A DNA stretch of 64,000 bases, taken from contig PLHW01000066.1 in assembly GCA_003139095.1 (NCBI GenBank), positions 125,285-189,284 on the forward strand, in the 5' to 3' direction. The stretch comes from Acidobacteriaceae bacterium. GTDB lineage: Bacteria; Acidobacteriota; Terriglobia; Terriglobales; Acidobacteriaceae. How positions within the stretch are numbered: the stretch's first letter is position 1; the number at the start of each line of letters is the position of its first letter. Below the pieces are notes generated by a model. The model worked only from the letters and a program-made list of their open reading frames with translations. It was not told where the DNA came from and searched no databases. Both the position numbers and the translations under genes were made by a program. Below, in pieces: positions 52,800 through 62,028 of this stretch.

Positions 52800-54470
52800 A
52801 TGGCAAGTGAGCTCTACAACATTATCGAAGGCGTGAGCCGCGAAAAAGGCATTGACCCGCGCATCGTCGTCAGCGCGGTCGAGGATGCCATCGTTGTCGC
52901 CACCCGAAAGTATTACAAGACGCAGGAAAATCTCCGCGCCGTCCTCGACAAGGATTCCGGCAAAATCAACGCCTATGCCGTCAAGTCCATCGTCGAAACG
53001 CCCGAGCAGGTCGAGGACCCCAACCTCCAGGTCACCGTCGAGCAGGCCCGCAAAATGGATCCCTCCGCCGAAGCCGGTGGTGAACTCCTCATTCCCAAAG
53101 TCACCGAGGGAATCCTTGGCCGCATCGCCGCCCAGCTCGCCAAGCAGGTCATCTTTCAGAAGGTCCGCGAGGCCGAGCGCGACACCGTTTACAACGAGTA
53201 CATCGGCCACGTCGGCGAAGTCGTCAACGCCACCGTCAAGCGCATCGAAGGCCCCGACGTCATCGTCGACATCGGCAAGGCCGAAGCCCGTATGGGCCGC
53301 AAAGAGCAGTCGCGCCTCGAATCGTTCGCCGTCGGCGAGCGCATTCGCGTCGTCATCGTGCGCGTCGAAAAGGCCGTCAAGGGTCCCGGCGTCGTCGTCT
53401 CCCGCGCCGCGCCCGAACTTGTCCAGCATCTGTTCCAGACCGAAGTGCCCGAAATTTACGACGGCACCGTTGTCATCCGCGCCATCGCCCGCGAAGCCAG
53501 CGAGCGCACCAAGATCGCCGTCATGTCCAAAGATAAAGACGTCGACGCCGTCGGCGCCTGCGTCGGCATGAAGGGCATGCGCGTCCAGTCCATCATTCGC
53601 GAGCTGCGCGGCGAAAAAATCGACATCATCGAGTATCACGAAGACCCCGTCACCTTCGCCGAAAAGGCCCTCCAGCCGGCCAAAGTCAGCCGCGTCACGG
53701 TTGTCGATGCCGGAGAAAAACATCTCGAAGTCGTCGTCGATGATACCCAGCTCTCCCTCGCCATCGGCAAAAAAGGCCAGAACGTCCGCCTTGCCGCCAA
53801 GCTCCTCGGCTGGAAAATCGACATCAAGAGCGAGGAAGAGAAGCGTCAGGAAGTCGAGCAGCAGATGTCTGCGCTCGTCACCCAGTCCGCCACGCCGCTC
53901 GAAAATGTCACTGGTCTTGGCGAAGGCCTCGTCGAAAAACTCAAGGCCGCCGGTGTCGGCACCGTCGAATCCCTCGCCGACATGACCCCCGAGCAGCTCG
54001 AAGCCATCGAAGGCATCGGGCCGAAAACGGTGGAAAAGATCAGCATCGCGGTCAATAATTATTTCGCTACCCTCGATGGCGTCGAAGCCGTAGCCGAGGG
54101 CTCCGAAGAACCTCCCGCTGAGGATGCATCCGCCGAAGCAGGCGAAGAAGTTTCTGCGGAAGCCTCCGAGCCCGGGGCTATCGAAGAAGCCGAATCCGCC
54201 TCCGCCGAATCGTCCGTCGACGAAGTTCCGGGAGACGAAGCGCCGGCCGACGAAGTTCCGGGAGAGGAGATTCCAGGAGAAGAAATTCTTGGCCTCGAAG
54301 CTCCAGCAGAAGCCGTAGATCTGGCTGCCGAATCGGGCACCGCCGAAACGCCCGCCGCCGAGGGCGAACCAACGTCCGGCGAACAAGCGTCCGCCGAGCA
54401 CGCTTCGGCCCAGGAATCTTCCGCCGAAAAAGTTTCCGGCGAAGAAGCCGCGGAAGACAAGCAGACTTAA
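52800..54470 (+). CDS. nusA: Transcription factor NusA with long acidic tail
   Basis: 556 residues. N-terminal RNA-polymerase domain (1-130), S1 (VGEVVNATVKRIEGPDVIVDIGKAEARM), two KH domains (to about 345, GACVGMKGMRVQSIIRELRGEKIDIIEY; LAIGKKGQNVRLAAKLLGW), and a pair of helix-hairpin-helix motifs (362-418, LGEGLVEKLKAAGVGTVESL, IEGIGPKTVEKI). The last 135 residues are an extremely acidic Ala/Glu/Ser/Pro tail with quasi-repeats (DEVPGDEAPADEVPGEEIPGEE is encoded by 15-18 bp repeats), absent from most NusA. Controls pausing, termination and antitermination. Confidence 0.95.
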   Translation: MASELYNIIEGVSREKGIDPRIVVSAVEDAIVVATRKYYKTQENLRAVLDKDSGKINAYAVKSIVETPEQVEDPNLQVTVEQARKMDPSAEAGGELLIPKVTEGILGRIAAQLAKQVIFQKVREAERDTVYNEYIGHVGEVVNATVKRIEGPDVIVDIGKAEARMGRKEQSRLESFAVGERIRVVIVRVEKAVKGPGVVVSRAAPELVQHLFQTEVPEIYDGTVVIRAIAREASERTKIAVMSKDKDVDAVGACVGMKGMRVQSIIRELRGEKIDIIEYHEDPVTFAEKALQPAKVSRVTVVDAGEKHLEVVVDDTQLSLAIGKKGQNVRLAAKLLGWKIDIKSEEEKRQEVEQQMSALVTQSATPLENVTGLGEGLVEKLKAAGVGTVESLADMTPEQLEAIEGIGPKTVEKISIAVNNYFATLDGVEAVAEGSEEPPAEDASAEAGEEVSAEASEPGAIEEAESASAESSVDEVPGDEAPADEVPGEEIPGEEILGLEAPAEAVDLAAESGTAETPAAEGEPTSGEQASAEHASAQESSAEKVSGEEAAEDKQT

Positions 54471-54645
54471 GCTGGTTTCGCACCACGGCATCGCTTGATT
54501 GGATGCCGCAACCGAGTTTCGTAACAAGGTATAGCCTTAAGCGATGCCGCAAGAGAGCCAGAAGTCAGATTGCAAAAGTAAGAACGACAGAAGTAAAAAA
54601 CGCGGAAGCAAAACCCGAAAGTTCGGCAATGCCGAAGGGTTTTAA

Positions 54646-54673
54646 CTTCTGACTTCTGACTTCGAACTTATGA
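54646..54673. repeat. Heptameric tandem repeat (CTTCTGA)
   Basis: CTTCTGA, CTTCTGA, CTTCGAA, CTTATGA in the gap between nusA and infB; related array at 61961-62028. Confidence 0.8.
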
Positions 54674-54748
54674 ATTCCGAGATTCCGAGAGGTTAGATAT
54701 GCGAACGTAGTATTCCAACTGGCGGGACGAAAAGGATAACGAGAACGG

Positions 54749-57712
54749 ATGAAGATTCGAATCAATGATCTGGCCCGGGAGCTGGAAGTCAAGAGCAGGG
54801 AAATTCTTGACACCCTCTCTGCCGTCGGCATTACCGAAAAGAAAACGCACTCCAGTTCTCTCGAAGACCACGAAGCCGAACTGGTGCGCAAATATGTTCG
54901 TTCCCGCAGCGACGCCTCGTCCACATCCTCCCGGCCCGCCCGCGCCCCCCAGCACGGCGAAGAAGAATTCAAAACCAAAATCGATCTCTCCCACATCTCG
55001 CGCCCCGGCGACGCGCTCCGCGCCATCAAGCAACAGCAAACCGCTCCCGATCATCCGCCCGTCCGCCCCGTCGTCAAGCCCGTCGCGCCCCCGCCACGCG
55101 CCCCTGAGCCGCCCATCCCCGCGCCTCCCGTCGAGCCACAAATCGAAGCCAAGCTACAGGAAGAAGAGGTAACTCCGCTGACGTCTGCAACTGTTGTGCC
55201 CCCGAAGCCCGCCGCCGCGCCTCCCCCGCCCGCGCCGCGCCTCGTCACCCCCGCCTCTGTTGCCGCTATGCGTCCGCCCGCGGTCGTTGTCATTCCGCCC
55301 AAAACTCCGCCGCCAGCTCCGCCTTCCGCTATCGCGCCCGCGCCGCCTTCCGCTCCGGCCGCCTCCGCTGCTCCGCCCGCCGTCGCCATTCCGCCGCGCG
55401 CCACGCCCGCTCCGCCCGCCGTCACTACCATGCCGCCGGCCCAGCCGCCCGCGCAGCCCATCAATCTTCAGGGAGCTCACGCTCCCACCGCGCCCCCCAA
55501 GCCCACTACTCCGCTGCCCCGCATGATCATGCCCCAGACGGGTCCCCGGCCCGTCTACAAAGCTCCCGTTCCACCTCCCGGCGCACCCATTCGCTCCGCC
55601 CCCGGACGCCCCGTTCCCGGGCAGCCCATTTTTCAGCGCCCACAGCGCCCGCAAGCTCCCGGAGCCCGTCCGCCTCTGCGTCCCGGCGAACGTCGTCCCA
55701 TGCATCCCACCCGCGTTGCCCCCACTGGCACGCGCCCGCTCGGCGTCGGTCCCGGCGCGCCCATCGGCGCGCCTCCCGGTCCCGCTCGTCCCGGTAGCCG
55801 TCCCGGCGCGCCTTCGCGTCGCCCCGGCCAGCGCTATGTTCCGCGCGGTGTAAAAGAAGGCCCGATGAAGGGCTACACTCCGCCTCCGCGGATGATCGTC
55901 AGCAACGAGCCGATGCCCATCACCAAAAACATCACCATCACCGAGGGCATCTCGGTTAAAGATCTCGCCGAAAAACTCGGCATTCGCGCCAAAGATGTCA
56001 TCGCCCGCCTCGTCATGCGCGGCGTCTTCGCCACCATCAATCAAACTCTCGACGCCGAACTCGCCAGCGAAATGGCGCGCTTCTTCGGAGCCGACACCGA
56101 AGTCATCACCTTCGAAGAGCAGGCCGCGAAAGACACCGCCGAAGCCGCCGAGGCCAGCGAGGAAGGCGTCGAAACCGTTTCCCGTCCGCCCGTCGTCACC
56201 ATCATGGGCCACGTCGATCACGGCAAAACCACGCTCCTCGATTCCATTCGCTCCACCGACGTTGCCGGCGGCGAAGCCGGCGGCATCACCCAGCACATCG
56301 GCGCCTACAAAGTCCGCATCGCCGACCAATCCTCGCCCGCCTTCGGACGCGAGATCGTCTTCCTCGATACCCCCGGCCACGAGGCCTTCACCCGCATGCG
56401 CTCCCGCGGCGCCAAAGCCACTGACATCGTCGTTCTCGTCACCGCCGCCGACGATGGCGTCATGCCGCAAACCGTCGAGGCCATCGACCACGCTCACGCC
56501 GCCGAAGTCCCCATCATCGTCGCCGTCAACAAAATCGATAAGCCCGACGCCCTCCCCGATCGCGTCAAAAAGCAGCTCGCCGATCGCGGCCTCGTCCCCG
56601 AAGAGTGGGGCGGCAAAACCGTCTTCGTCGACGTCTCCGCCAAAAAGAAAACCAATCTCAATCTCCTCCTCGAAATGATCTGCCTCACCGCCGATCTCCA
56701 GGAGCTCAAAGCCACTCCCGGCCGCGCCGCCAGCGGCGTCGTCCTCGAAGCCAAGCTCGATCGCGGCCGCGGCCCCGTCGCCACCATCCTCGTGCAAAAC
56801 GGCACCCTCCACGCCAGCGACAATTTCGTCGTCGGCAACGCCTACGGCAAAATCCGCGCCATGTTCGACGATCGCGGCCAGCCCCTCACCGAGGCTCCGC
56901 CCTCCACTCCCGTCGAAGTCCTCGGCCTCGAAAGCCTGCCGCAAGCCGGCGATCAGTTCGTCGTCGTCACCGACCGCGAGAAAGCCCGCGACATCTCCGA
57001 ATACCGCGAGCAGAAAGCCCGCGAAGCCGCTCTCGCCAAAAGCTCCCGCGTCTCCCTCGAGGGTCTCGCCGAGCAGATGAAGGCCGCCGGCACCAAAGAA
57101 CTCAACGTCATCCTCAAGGCCGACGTGCAAGGCTCCGTCGAAGTTCTCGGCGACTTACTCGGCCGCCTCTCCAACGACAAAGTTCGCCTCAAGCTCCTCC
57201 GCTCCGGCATCGGCGCCATCACCGAAACCGACGTGCTCCTCGCCTCCGCGTCCAACGCCATCATCATCGGCTTCAACGTTCGCCCCGAGCGCAAAGCGCA
57301 AGAACTCGCCGACCAGGAAAAAGTCGACATCCGTCTCCACTCCATCATTTACGAATTGCAGGACGAGATGAAGCGCGCCATGACCGGCCTCCTCGAGCCC
57401 ACCATCAAAGAGGTTTACCAGGGCCGCGCCGACGTACTCGAAACTTTCCGCATCCCCAAGGTCGGCACCATCGCCGGCTGCCGCGTCTCCGACGGCCACA
57501 TCAAGCGCGACGCCGAAGTCCGCCTCCTCCGCGACAATGTCGTCATCTTCAAAGGCAAAATCGCCTCGCTCCGCCGCTTCAAAGACGATGCCTCCGAAGT
57601 CCGCTCCGGCATGGAATGCGGCATCTCCATCGCCAACTACGGCGACATTAAAATCGGCGACGTAATCGAAGCCTTCGTAACCGAAAAAATCGCCGCCGAA
57701 GGCATCGCCTAG
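54749..57712 (+). CDS. infB: Translation initiation factor IF-2
   Basis: 987 residues. IF2_N module ([20 protein letters not shown]), a Pro/Ala-rich disordered region (about 60-370), a second IF2_N ([34 protein letters not shown]), the G domain ([38 protein letters not shown]), then domains 2-4 ending with [27 protein letters not shown]. Binds fMet-tRNA and 30S. Usually followed by rbfA, here not. Confidence 0.97.
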   Translation: MKIRINDLARELEVKSREILDTLSAVGITEKKTHSSSLEDHEAELVRKYVRSRSDASSTSSRPARAPQHGEEEFKTKIDLSHISRPGDALRAIKQQQTAPDHPPVRPVVKPVAPPPRAPEPPIPAPPVEPQIEAKLQEEEVTPLTSATVVPPKPAAAPPPPAPRLVTPASVAAMRPPAVVVIPPKTPPPAPPSAIAPAPPSAPAASAAPPAVAIPPRATPAPPAVTTMPPAQPPAQPINLQGAHAPTAPPKPTTPLPRMIMPQTGPRPVYKAPVPPPGAPIRSAPGRPVPGQPIFQRPQRPQAPGARPPLRPGERRPMHPTRVAPTGTRPLGVGPGAPIGAPPGPARPGSRPGAPSRRPGQRYVPRGVKEGPMKGYTPPPRMIVSNEPMPITKNITITEGISVKDLAEKLGIRAKDVIARLVMRGVFATINQTLDAELASEMARFFGADTEVITFEEQAAKDTAEAAEASEEGVETVSRPPVVTIMGHVDHGKTTLLDSIRSTDVAGGEAGGITQHIGAYKVRIADQSSPAFGREIVFLDTPGHEAFTRMRSRGAKATDIVVLVTAADDGVMPQTVEAIDHAHAAEVPIIVAVNKIDKPDALPDRVKKQLADRGLVPEEWGGKTVFVDVSAKKKTNLNLLLEMICLTADLQELKATPGRAASGVVLEAKLDRGRGPVATILVQNGTLHASDNFVVGNAYGKIRAMFDDRGQPLTEAPPSTPVEVLGLESLPQAGDQFVVVTDREKARDISEYREQKAREAALAKSSRVSLEGLAEQMKAAGTKELNVILKADVQGSVEVLGDLLGRLSNDKVRLKLLRSGIGAITETDVLLASASNAIIIGFNVRPERKAQELADQEKVDIRLHSIIYELQDEMKRAMTGLLEPTIKEVYQGRADVLETFRIPKVGTIAGCRVSDGHIKRDAEVRLLRDNVVIFKGKIASLRRFKDDASEVRSGMECGISIANYGDIKIGDVIEAFVTEKIAAEGIA

Positions 57713-57735
57713 TTTTTTGATTTTCTCGCGACGGT

Positions 57736-57770
57736 GCCCCATTCAAGCCATCTTTTGGCTTGAGTGGGGC
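57736..57770. repeat. GTGCCCC hairpin repeat after infB
   Basis: GCCCCATTCAAGCCA (57736-57750), loop TCTTT, TGGCTTGAGTGGGGC (57756-57770): 15-base arms with one G-T pair. Same foot as the hairpins at 45728 and 58866 but a different stem core. It could also end infB transcription, though no T-run follows. Confidence 0.85.
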
Positions 57771-57864
57771 AGTTCGCCCGCGCGCGTCAGATAATCCTGT
57801 CTGGGGAGGGTGTCCCGCCGGTCGAGATCTAGCAAGTAACATCCCGCCCTGACTTCCTGGGGAT

Positions 57865-57891
57865 TTGACACTATAGTAGGTTTACTATAAG
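57865..57891 (+). promoter_or_regulatory. Promoter overlapped by an inverted-repeat operator
   Basis: TTGACA (57865-57870) with TATAAG at 57886-57891 (15-bp spacer, short) as -10. TATAGTA-GGTT-TACTATA (57872-57889) fills the spacer and -10, so a bound antitoxin would block polymerase: a likely autoregulatory operator of the toxin-antitoxin pair. Confidence 0.7.
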
Positions 57892-57894
57892 TTC

Positions 57895-58290
57895 GTGAGG
57901 TGTGGTTTGGACAGGCCTAAACCGCCGGTGCTGCGGCCCGTTGTCTGGCTTGGAAACTCGAAAAAGAGCCTTCGCGAATTTCCAGATGGAGCGCAAAAAC
58001 TACTGGGAGACGAGCTACAGTTGATCCAGTTTGGCGGTATGCCAAAGAACGCCAAACCTTTCAAGGGCGTCGGCAGTGGCGTTCTCGAACTGGCCCTGCG
58101 ATACGCGTCAGGCGCCTATCGTGTCGTGCTGGCGGTACAGATCGGCAGGCGGATTTATGTTTTGCACGCCTTTCAGAAGAAATCGAAGAAGGGCATTGCA
58201 ACCCCGAAGCGAGACGTTGACCGGATCAAGCAGCGATACGCCGAAGCACAGGAGCTGGCACATGCGTACGAAAAAGCGAAGATCAATTGA
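57895..58290 (+). CDS. HigB/RelE-like toxin (phage-derived Gp49-like family)
   Basis: 131 residues from GTG 57895 (TTG 57907 possible): PVVWLGNSKKSLREFPDGAQKLLGDELQLIQFGGMPKNAKPFKGVGSGVLELALRYASGAYRVVLAVQIGRRIYVLHAFQKKSKKGIATPKRDVDRIKQRYAEA. This is the Gp49-like fold; such toxins cut mRNA on the ribosome. The following XRE gene overlaps its end by 29 bp, the toxin-first HigBA order. Confidence 0.9.
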   Translation: MRCGLDRPKPPVLRPVVWLGNSKKSLREFPDGAQKLLGDELQLIQFGGMPKNAKPFKGVGSGVLELALRYASGAYRVVLAVQIGRRIYVLHAFQKKSKKGIATPKRDVDRIKQRYAEAQELAHAYEKAKIN

Positions 58291-58600
58291 GTTCGAAGAG
58301 GGCTCCGGAAACGTCTTTGCGGATTTGGGCCTCAAGGATTCCGACCAACTTCTGGCGCGCGCGCAAATCGGATTTCATGTCTTCAAAATCCTCGAAGACA
58401 AGAAACTCAAACAGCGCGAAATCGCCGAAGTTTTGGGCATTGCCCAGCCCGATGTATCGCATCTCATGAACGGCCACTTCAGCCGCTTCACCACCGATAA
58501 GCTGCTCGACTTTCTGAAACGCCTGAACCGGAAAGTAACCATCGAGGTCAGCCGTCACCACAAAGGCGAACCCTACCAGCAAGTGACTTTCGCCCCGTAA
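58262..58600 (+). CDS. XRE-family antitoxin (HigA-like)
   Basis: 112 residues from ATG 58262: GNVFADLGLKDSDQLLARAQIGFHVFKILEDKKLKQREIAEVLGIAQPDVSHLMNGHFSRFTTDKLLDFLKRLNRKVTIEVS, an HTH of the HigA2 type. Overlaps the toxin gene in another frame, so production is coupled. Expected to bind the operator before the toxin gene. Confidence 0.9.
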   Translation: MRTKKRRSIEFEEGSGNVFADLGLKDSDQLLARAQIGFHVFKILEDKKLKQREIAEVLGIAQPDVSHLMNGHFSRFTTDKLLDFLKRLNRKVTIEVSRHHKGEPYQQVTFAP

Positions 58601-58722
58601 AGCTCCAGCCAATAACTTCTTCCCCGCGGCCCGGAGTTGCGCATGATAAAGGACGTTATCATTGGGCTCGCAGATGAGTAAGTGGCCACCCGCCTTTCAG
58701 ATCATCGTGCCTGGGGAGGGTG

Positions 58723-58898
58723 CCCCGTCCTTGTCGCGTTTTCTGCGACAGGGCGGGGATTTTGACTTCCTATCCCCACCCAACTCCATTCGCCTTCGGC
58801 CGCAGGCGCGTGGCCCACACTTCTCCACGCTCTGCCCTCGTTTCCTCCAAAACAAAAGTGGGTGCCCCATCCTTGCGCGCACGTTGCGCAAGGGTGGG
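58723..58898. repeat. Two GTGCCCC hairpin repeats in the gap 58601-58997
   Basis: First: CCCCGTCCTTGTCGC (58723-58737), loop GTTTTCT, GCGACAGGGCGGGG (58745-58758), then TTTTGACTTCCTATCCC. Second: CCCATCCTTGCGC (58866-58878), loop GCACGTT, GCGCAAGGGTGGG (58886-58898). No gene lies between the XRE antitoxin and the remnant at 58998. Confidence 0.85.
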
Positions 58899-58997
58899 CA
58901 GCACACTGCCCGCACCATGAGATTTCCCCTCCACACCGCACGCTCCGAATCCGGCTTCAGCCCAAATTACAAACTTACCCACTAATTCCCCAACTAA

Positions 58998-59147
58998 CGC
59001 ACCACTTACACCTACGATGCCGAGAACCGCATCGTGCAGGTCGATAGCGGCTCGACCGCCAGCTACGTCTACAACAGAAACGACAACCGATCCCACACAT
59101 CGTTCCGGGAAGGGCACGGCTTCAGCAGTGCCGATTCCAGCCAATAA
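58998..59147 (+). pseudogene. Remnant of an RHS/YD-repeat protein
   Basis: An open frame of 49 codons, without a start codon, reads TTYTYDAENRIVQVDSG, then STASYVYN; YDAENRI is the core RHS repeat signature. It is then cut off and runs into unrelated sequence ending TAA. RHS proteins are large polymorphic toxins or surface proteins, so this is a small leftover. Adjacent to the GTGCCCC hairpins and a GGGCTTCAGCCCCTGAGG-type repeat (about 59157). Confidence 0.65.
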
Positions 59148-59362
59148 AAACGCGGGCTTCAGCCCCTGAGGGCCTGACACTCTGCCCCGAAGCCATTTCT
59201 GAGACCGGTTCCAGTATGGCGAGGAAGCGGTCGCGACTCCATGCCAAGCGCAGAAGACGCAGGCGGCGATAACGATGATGAGATATGGCGAGTATAATTG
59301 CGCGTTCTATTCCTTTTCCCAATCTTGGTGCGTTAATTACGTCAAATCTGGAGGTGGACCCA

Positions 59363-60955
59363 ATGACGATAAAAGGCACGGGTTCTATCGGAGCTTGGCT
59401 TACGGGCTTAACCCTTGTTCTGGCGCTGCTGCTGATTGCCACTCGCCCGGCACAGGCCCAAACGGAGACCGTGCTCTACAACTTCTGTCCTACCAATAAC
59501 TGTCCGGACGGCGACAATCCCGATTCCCGCCTCACCTCTGACGGTAAGGGCAACTTCTATGGGACGACCTATGCCGGGGGGTTGGGCTTTGGAACCGTAT
59601 TTGAGCTTTCGCCGAGCGGCAGCGGAGGCTGGAACGAGACTGTGCTCTACAGCTTCTGTTTAGATGACTTTCCCGTGTCCTGCGCGGACGGGGCGAACCC
59701 AAGTTACTCTTACGTGCTATTCGACACAATGGGAAACATTTACGGAACAGCGCAATTTGGCGGCGCGAATGGATATGGCGTCGTGTTCGAACTAAGTCCC
59801 GCAGGAACAAACTGGACGGAAACCGTCCTGTACAGCTTTGCCGGTGGAACGGACGCCTCGTATCCAATGAACGGGCTGATCTTTGACCCGGCGGGCAATC
59901 TCTACGGCATAACTCAAAATGGCGGCGGTGGAAACACTGGAACCGTTTTCGAGCTGAGCCCCTCCGGTGGCGGCTGGACGGAGCAAGTAATCTACAACAT
60001 TCCTGACGGCAACAACTCTCCCGGGACCGCCGGTTTGACCATGGATGCCGCCGGGAACATTTTCGGAGTCTCGGGCTTCCTGCCAGGGATAGTGTTCGAG
60101 CTGTCGCCAAACGGCAGCGGAGGTTGGAATCCGAACGCGATTCACACTTTTGCGGGCCCTCCTAAAGATGGCGAACTTCCAGATAGCACCCTCGTGCTCG
60201 ACAAGGCCGGAAACCTCTACGGTACAACAGTGCTTGGTGGTGCCCATGGCGTCCCAGCCCAATCCGGCGGAACGGTCTACGAGCTTAGTCCCGGAAAGAA
60301 TGGAAAGTGGACAGAGAAGATTCTCTACTCGTTTAAGGGCCTCGTAGGTGGCGTGCGGCAGGATGGCCGCGAACCTTACGCGGGAATAGTGTTCGATGCG
60401 TCCGGAAACATTTACGGGACCACAGCCGCCGGCGGCATGTACGCCGACTACGGGACCGTTTTCGAGCTACTCGCCGGCAGCCATGAAGAGAAGGTTCTCT
60501 GGAATTTCAATGGTACGGACGGAAGACTGCCGTTTGAAAGCCTGATTCTCGATAGCGCAGGCAACCTCTATGGCACGACCGAACTTGGCGGATCGGGCGA
60601 ATGCTATCCCTATGATGTGGGCTGCGGCGTTGTTTTCGAAGTGAATCCGTCGGGCACGCCGACCTCGACTACAACTGCGCTTACGTCTTCGCCGAATCCG
60701 TCCACTTATGGCGAGTCGGTAACCTTCACTGCCATGGTCACTCCTGCGCCTCCGGATGGAGAAGCAGTATCCTTCACGAAAGGCAAGACGGTATTGGGAA
60801 CAGGAACGTTAAGCGGCGGTTCGGCTAGCTTCACGACTTCGGCGCTGCCGGTAGGCACAACGACGGTCACGGCAGTGTACGGCGGCGACGGGAACTTCGA
60901 TCCCAGCACGTCGAACAAGTTGAAGCAGGTGGTGAAAAAAGCCGTTGCGCGCTAA
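59363..60955 (+). CDS. Secreted TIGR03803-repeat protein with Ig-like domain
   Basis: 530 residues from ATG 59363 (CTGGAGG site). Signal peptide (LTGLTLVLALLLIATRPAQAQ). Eight to nine repeats of about 50 residues of the TIGR03803 Gloeo/Verruco type: GTVFELSPSGSGGWNETVLYSF ... DAAGNIFG/YGTT. The last 95 residues are an Ig-like domain (TTALTSSPNPSTYGESVTFTAMV ... GGDGNFDPSTSNK), common on extracellular bacterial proteins. Function unknown; possibly a propeller. More balanced in composition than neighbours. Confidence 0.88.
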   Translation: MTIKGTGSIGAWLTGLTLVLALLLIATRPAQAQTETVLYNFCPTNNCPDGDNPDSRLTSDGKGNFYGTTYAGGLGFGTVFELSPSGSGGWNETVLYSFCLDDFPVSCADGANPSYSYVLFDTMGNIYGTAQFGGANGYGVVFELSPAGTNWTETVLYSFAGGTDASYPMNGLIFDPAGNLYGITQNGGGGNTGTVFELSPSGGGWTEQVIYNIPDGNNSPGTAGLTMDAAGNIFGVSGFLPGIVFELSPNGSGGWNPNAIHTFAGPPKDGELPDSTLVLDKAGNLYGTTVLGGAHGVPAQSGGTVYELSPGKNGKWTEKILYSFKGLVGGVRQDGREPYAGIVFDASGNIYGTTAAGGMYADYGTVFELLAGSHEEKVLWNFNGTDGRLPFESLILDSAGNLYGTTELGGSGECYPYDVGCGVVFEVNPSGTPTSTTTALTSSPNPSTYGESVTFTAMVTPAPPDGEAVSFTKGKTVLGTGTLSGGSASFTTSALPVGTTTVTAVYGGDGNFDPSTSNKLKQVVKKAVAR

Positions 60956-60984
60956 GGCCTCCGAAGCCAGCGAGGGCTTCCGCC

Positions 60985-61410
60985 CTACTTTGCCGGCAGA
61001 AACTCAATCGTCACATCGCGGCTCGCAGGTTTGAAATCAAAGTCCGCGGTCACGAAAACGCGATCCCGCGAGCCGGACGCCAGTTCGATTCCGAAGGCGT
61101 CCACGTAGGGAATTTCTCTTTTGAGCTTGATCAACTTGAGTTTAATCAGCGACGACCGAACCGCCCGATCGCCATCGGCGGCAACGATCGGAAGCCCAAA
61201 CGAGCTCAAGCGCGAGAGCACCAGTTCCATCGCCGGCCTGCCATGCAACTTGCACGTGATGCCGGCCACCTCGCCCCAATGCAGCGCTGAAACGGCGGCC
61301 ACGCACCCTCCTGCCAAATGACTCTTGATGATCTCCGCCACGCGCGCCGCGCCGGCTTCATCGTCCAGGTACCGCAGAATCGCGCTCGAATCGAGGACGT
61401 ACGTTACCAT
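60985..61410 (-). CDS. PIN-domain toxin (VapC-like)
   Basis: 141 residues: VTYVLDSSAILRYLDDEAGA (first Asp), ALHWGEVAGITCK (Glu), YVDAFGIELA (Asp) and VFVTADFDF (Asp) give the four-acid PIN site. Starts 7 bp before the end of the AbrB-type antitoxin gene, coupled. RNase toxin. Confidence 0.92.
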   Translation of the reverse strand: MVTYVLDSSAILRYLDDEAGAARVAEIIKSHLAGGCVAAVSALHWGEVAGITCKLHGRPAMELVLSRLSSFGLPIVAADGDRAVRSSLIKLKLIKLKREIPYVDAFGIELASGSRDRVFVTADFDFKPASRDVTIEFLPAK

Positions 61411-61640
61411 TTATCCTTCCGCCGCCGCTGGCGTTTAAGTTCCGCGGAAAGGGAAGGCTTGCCGGAAAAAATTCCGCGCGTCTTGTCCACCAACTCTTCC
61501 GACACCGGTTCCAGTACGATCCGCGATCCATCCTGCGTGACGGCGATGCGGGTGCCGGGTCTGATCCCCAGAGATGTTCTCATCTCCGCAGGAATTACAA
61601 ACTGTCCTTTTGTGCTTACCGAAGTTATCTGTCGTAGCAT
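61404..61640 (-). CDS. AbrB/SpoVT-type antitoxin
   Basis: 78 residues: MLRQITSVSTKGQFVIPAEMRTSLGIRPGTRIAVTQDGSRIVLEPVSEELV is the swapped-hairpin AbrB DNA-binding fold; a basic C-terminal part binds the toxin. Upstream, CTTAC and GTAAG (61642-61663) form a weak inverted repeat that may be the operator. Confidence 0.92.
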   Translation of the reverse strand: MLRQITSVSTKGQFVIPAEMRTSLGIRPGTRIAVTQDGSRIVLEPVSEELVDKTRGIFSGKPSLSAELKRQRRRKDKW

Positions 61641-61753
61641 GCTTACATTTTACCATAAGTAAGACGAAGACCAGGACGTTTTCTCCATTCGAATTTCGCT
61701 TTGCAGCTTGCCCGCACTCCGAGACCATCCCGTCAAAATGGGGTTCAAAATGG

Positions 61754-61832
61754 GGTGCCCCGTCCTCGTCGCGTTTTCTGCGACAGAGCCTGCCCTGAGC
61801 GGAGCCGAAGGGGCGGGGACTTTGACTTCCTA
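61754..61832. repeat. GTGCCCC hairpin repeat with a nested insertion
   Basis: GTGCCCCGTCCTCGTCGC, loop GTTTTCT, GCGACAG, then about 25 bp (CCTGCCCTGAGCGGAGCCGAAGG) that is missing from the copy at 58723, then GGCGGGGACTTTGACTTCCTATCCC. The extra piece itself is a CCTGAGCGGAG-type repeat, so one repeat sits inside another. Confidence 0.82.
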
Positions 61833-61960
61833 TCCCACACAACTCCATCCACGTTCGACGGCCAGGTCACGCCGCCCGTCGCCGTTGAAGTCTCCGACGA
61901 CCATGACTCCCGGATACTGTCCGGGGGCAACCTGCGCCCCGTCATAGAATGCCCCAACCA
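61830..61960 (-). pseudogene. Remnant of an FG-GAP/VCBS repeat protein
   Basis: On the minus strand a frame without start reads FYDGAQVAPGQYPG, then VMVVGDFNGDGRRDLAV and ends at a stop at 61830. DFNGDGRxDLAV is the calcium-binding FG-GAP/VCBS core found in large secreted proteins. Only one repeat is left. It lies between the nested hairpin repeat and a heptameric array. Confidence 0.7.
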
Positions 61961-62028
61961 CTTCTAACTTCTGCCTTCTAAACTTCTGCCTTCGAACTTC
62001 TGCCTTCTGCCTTCTAACTTCTGACTTG
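61961..62028. repeat. Heptameric tandem repeat (CTTCTGC/CTTCTAA)
   Basis: Nine units CTTCTAA, CTTCTGC, CTTCTAA, (one extra A), CTTCTGC, CTTCGAA, CTTCTGC, CTTCTGC, CTTCTAA, CTTCTGA, ending 20 bp before rsmG. A single one-base slip interrupts the period. Confidence 0.9.

Noticed and set aside
58770-59180. Open frame opposite the RHS remnant region.
   Set aside because: It reads through hairpin repeats and has no recognisable domain or ribosome site.
60963-60980. Hairpin GAAGCC/GGCTTC after the TIGR03803 gene as terminator.
   Set aside because: Six-base stem without T-run; too weak to call.
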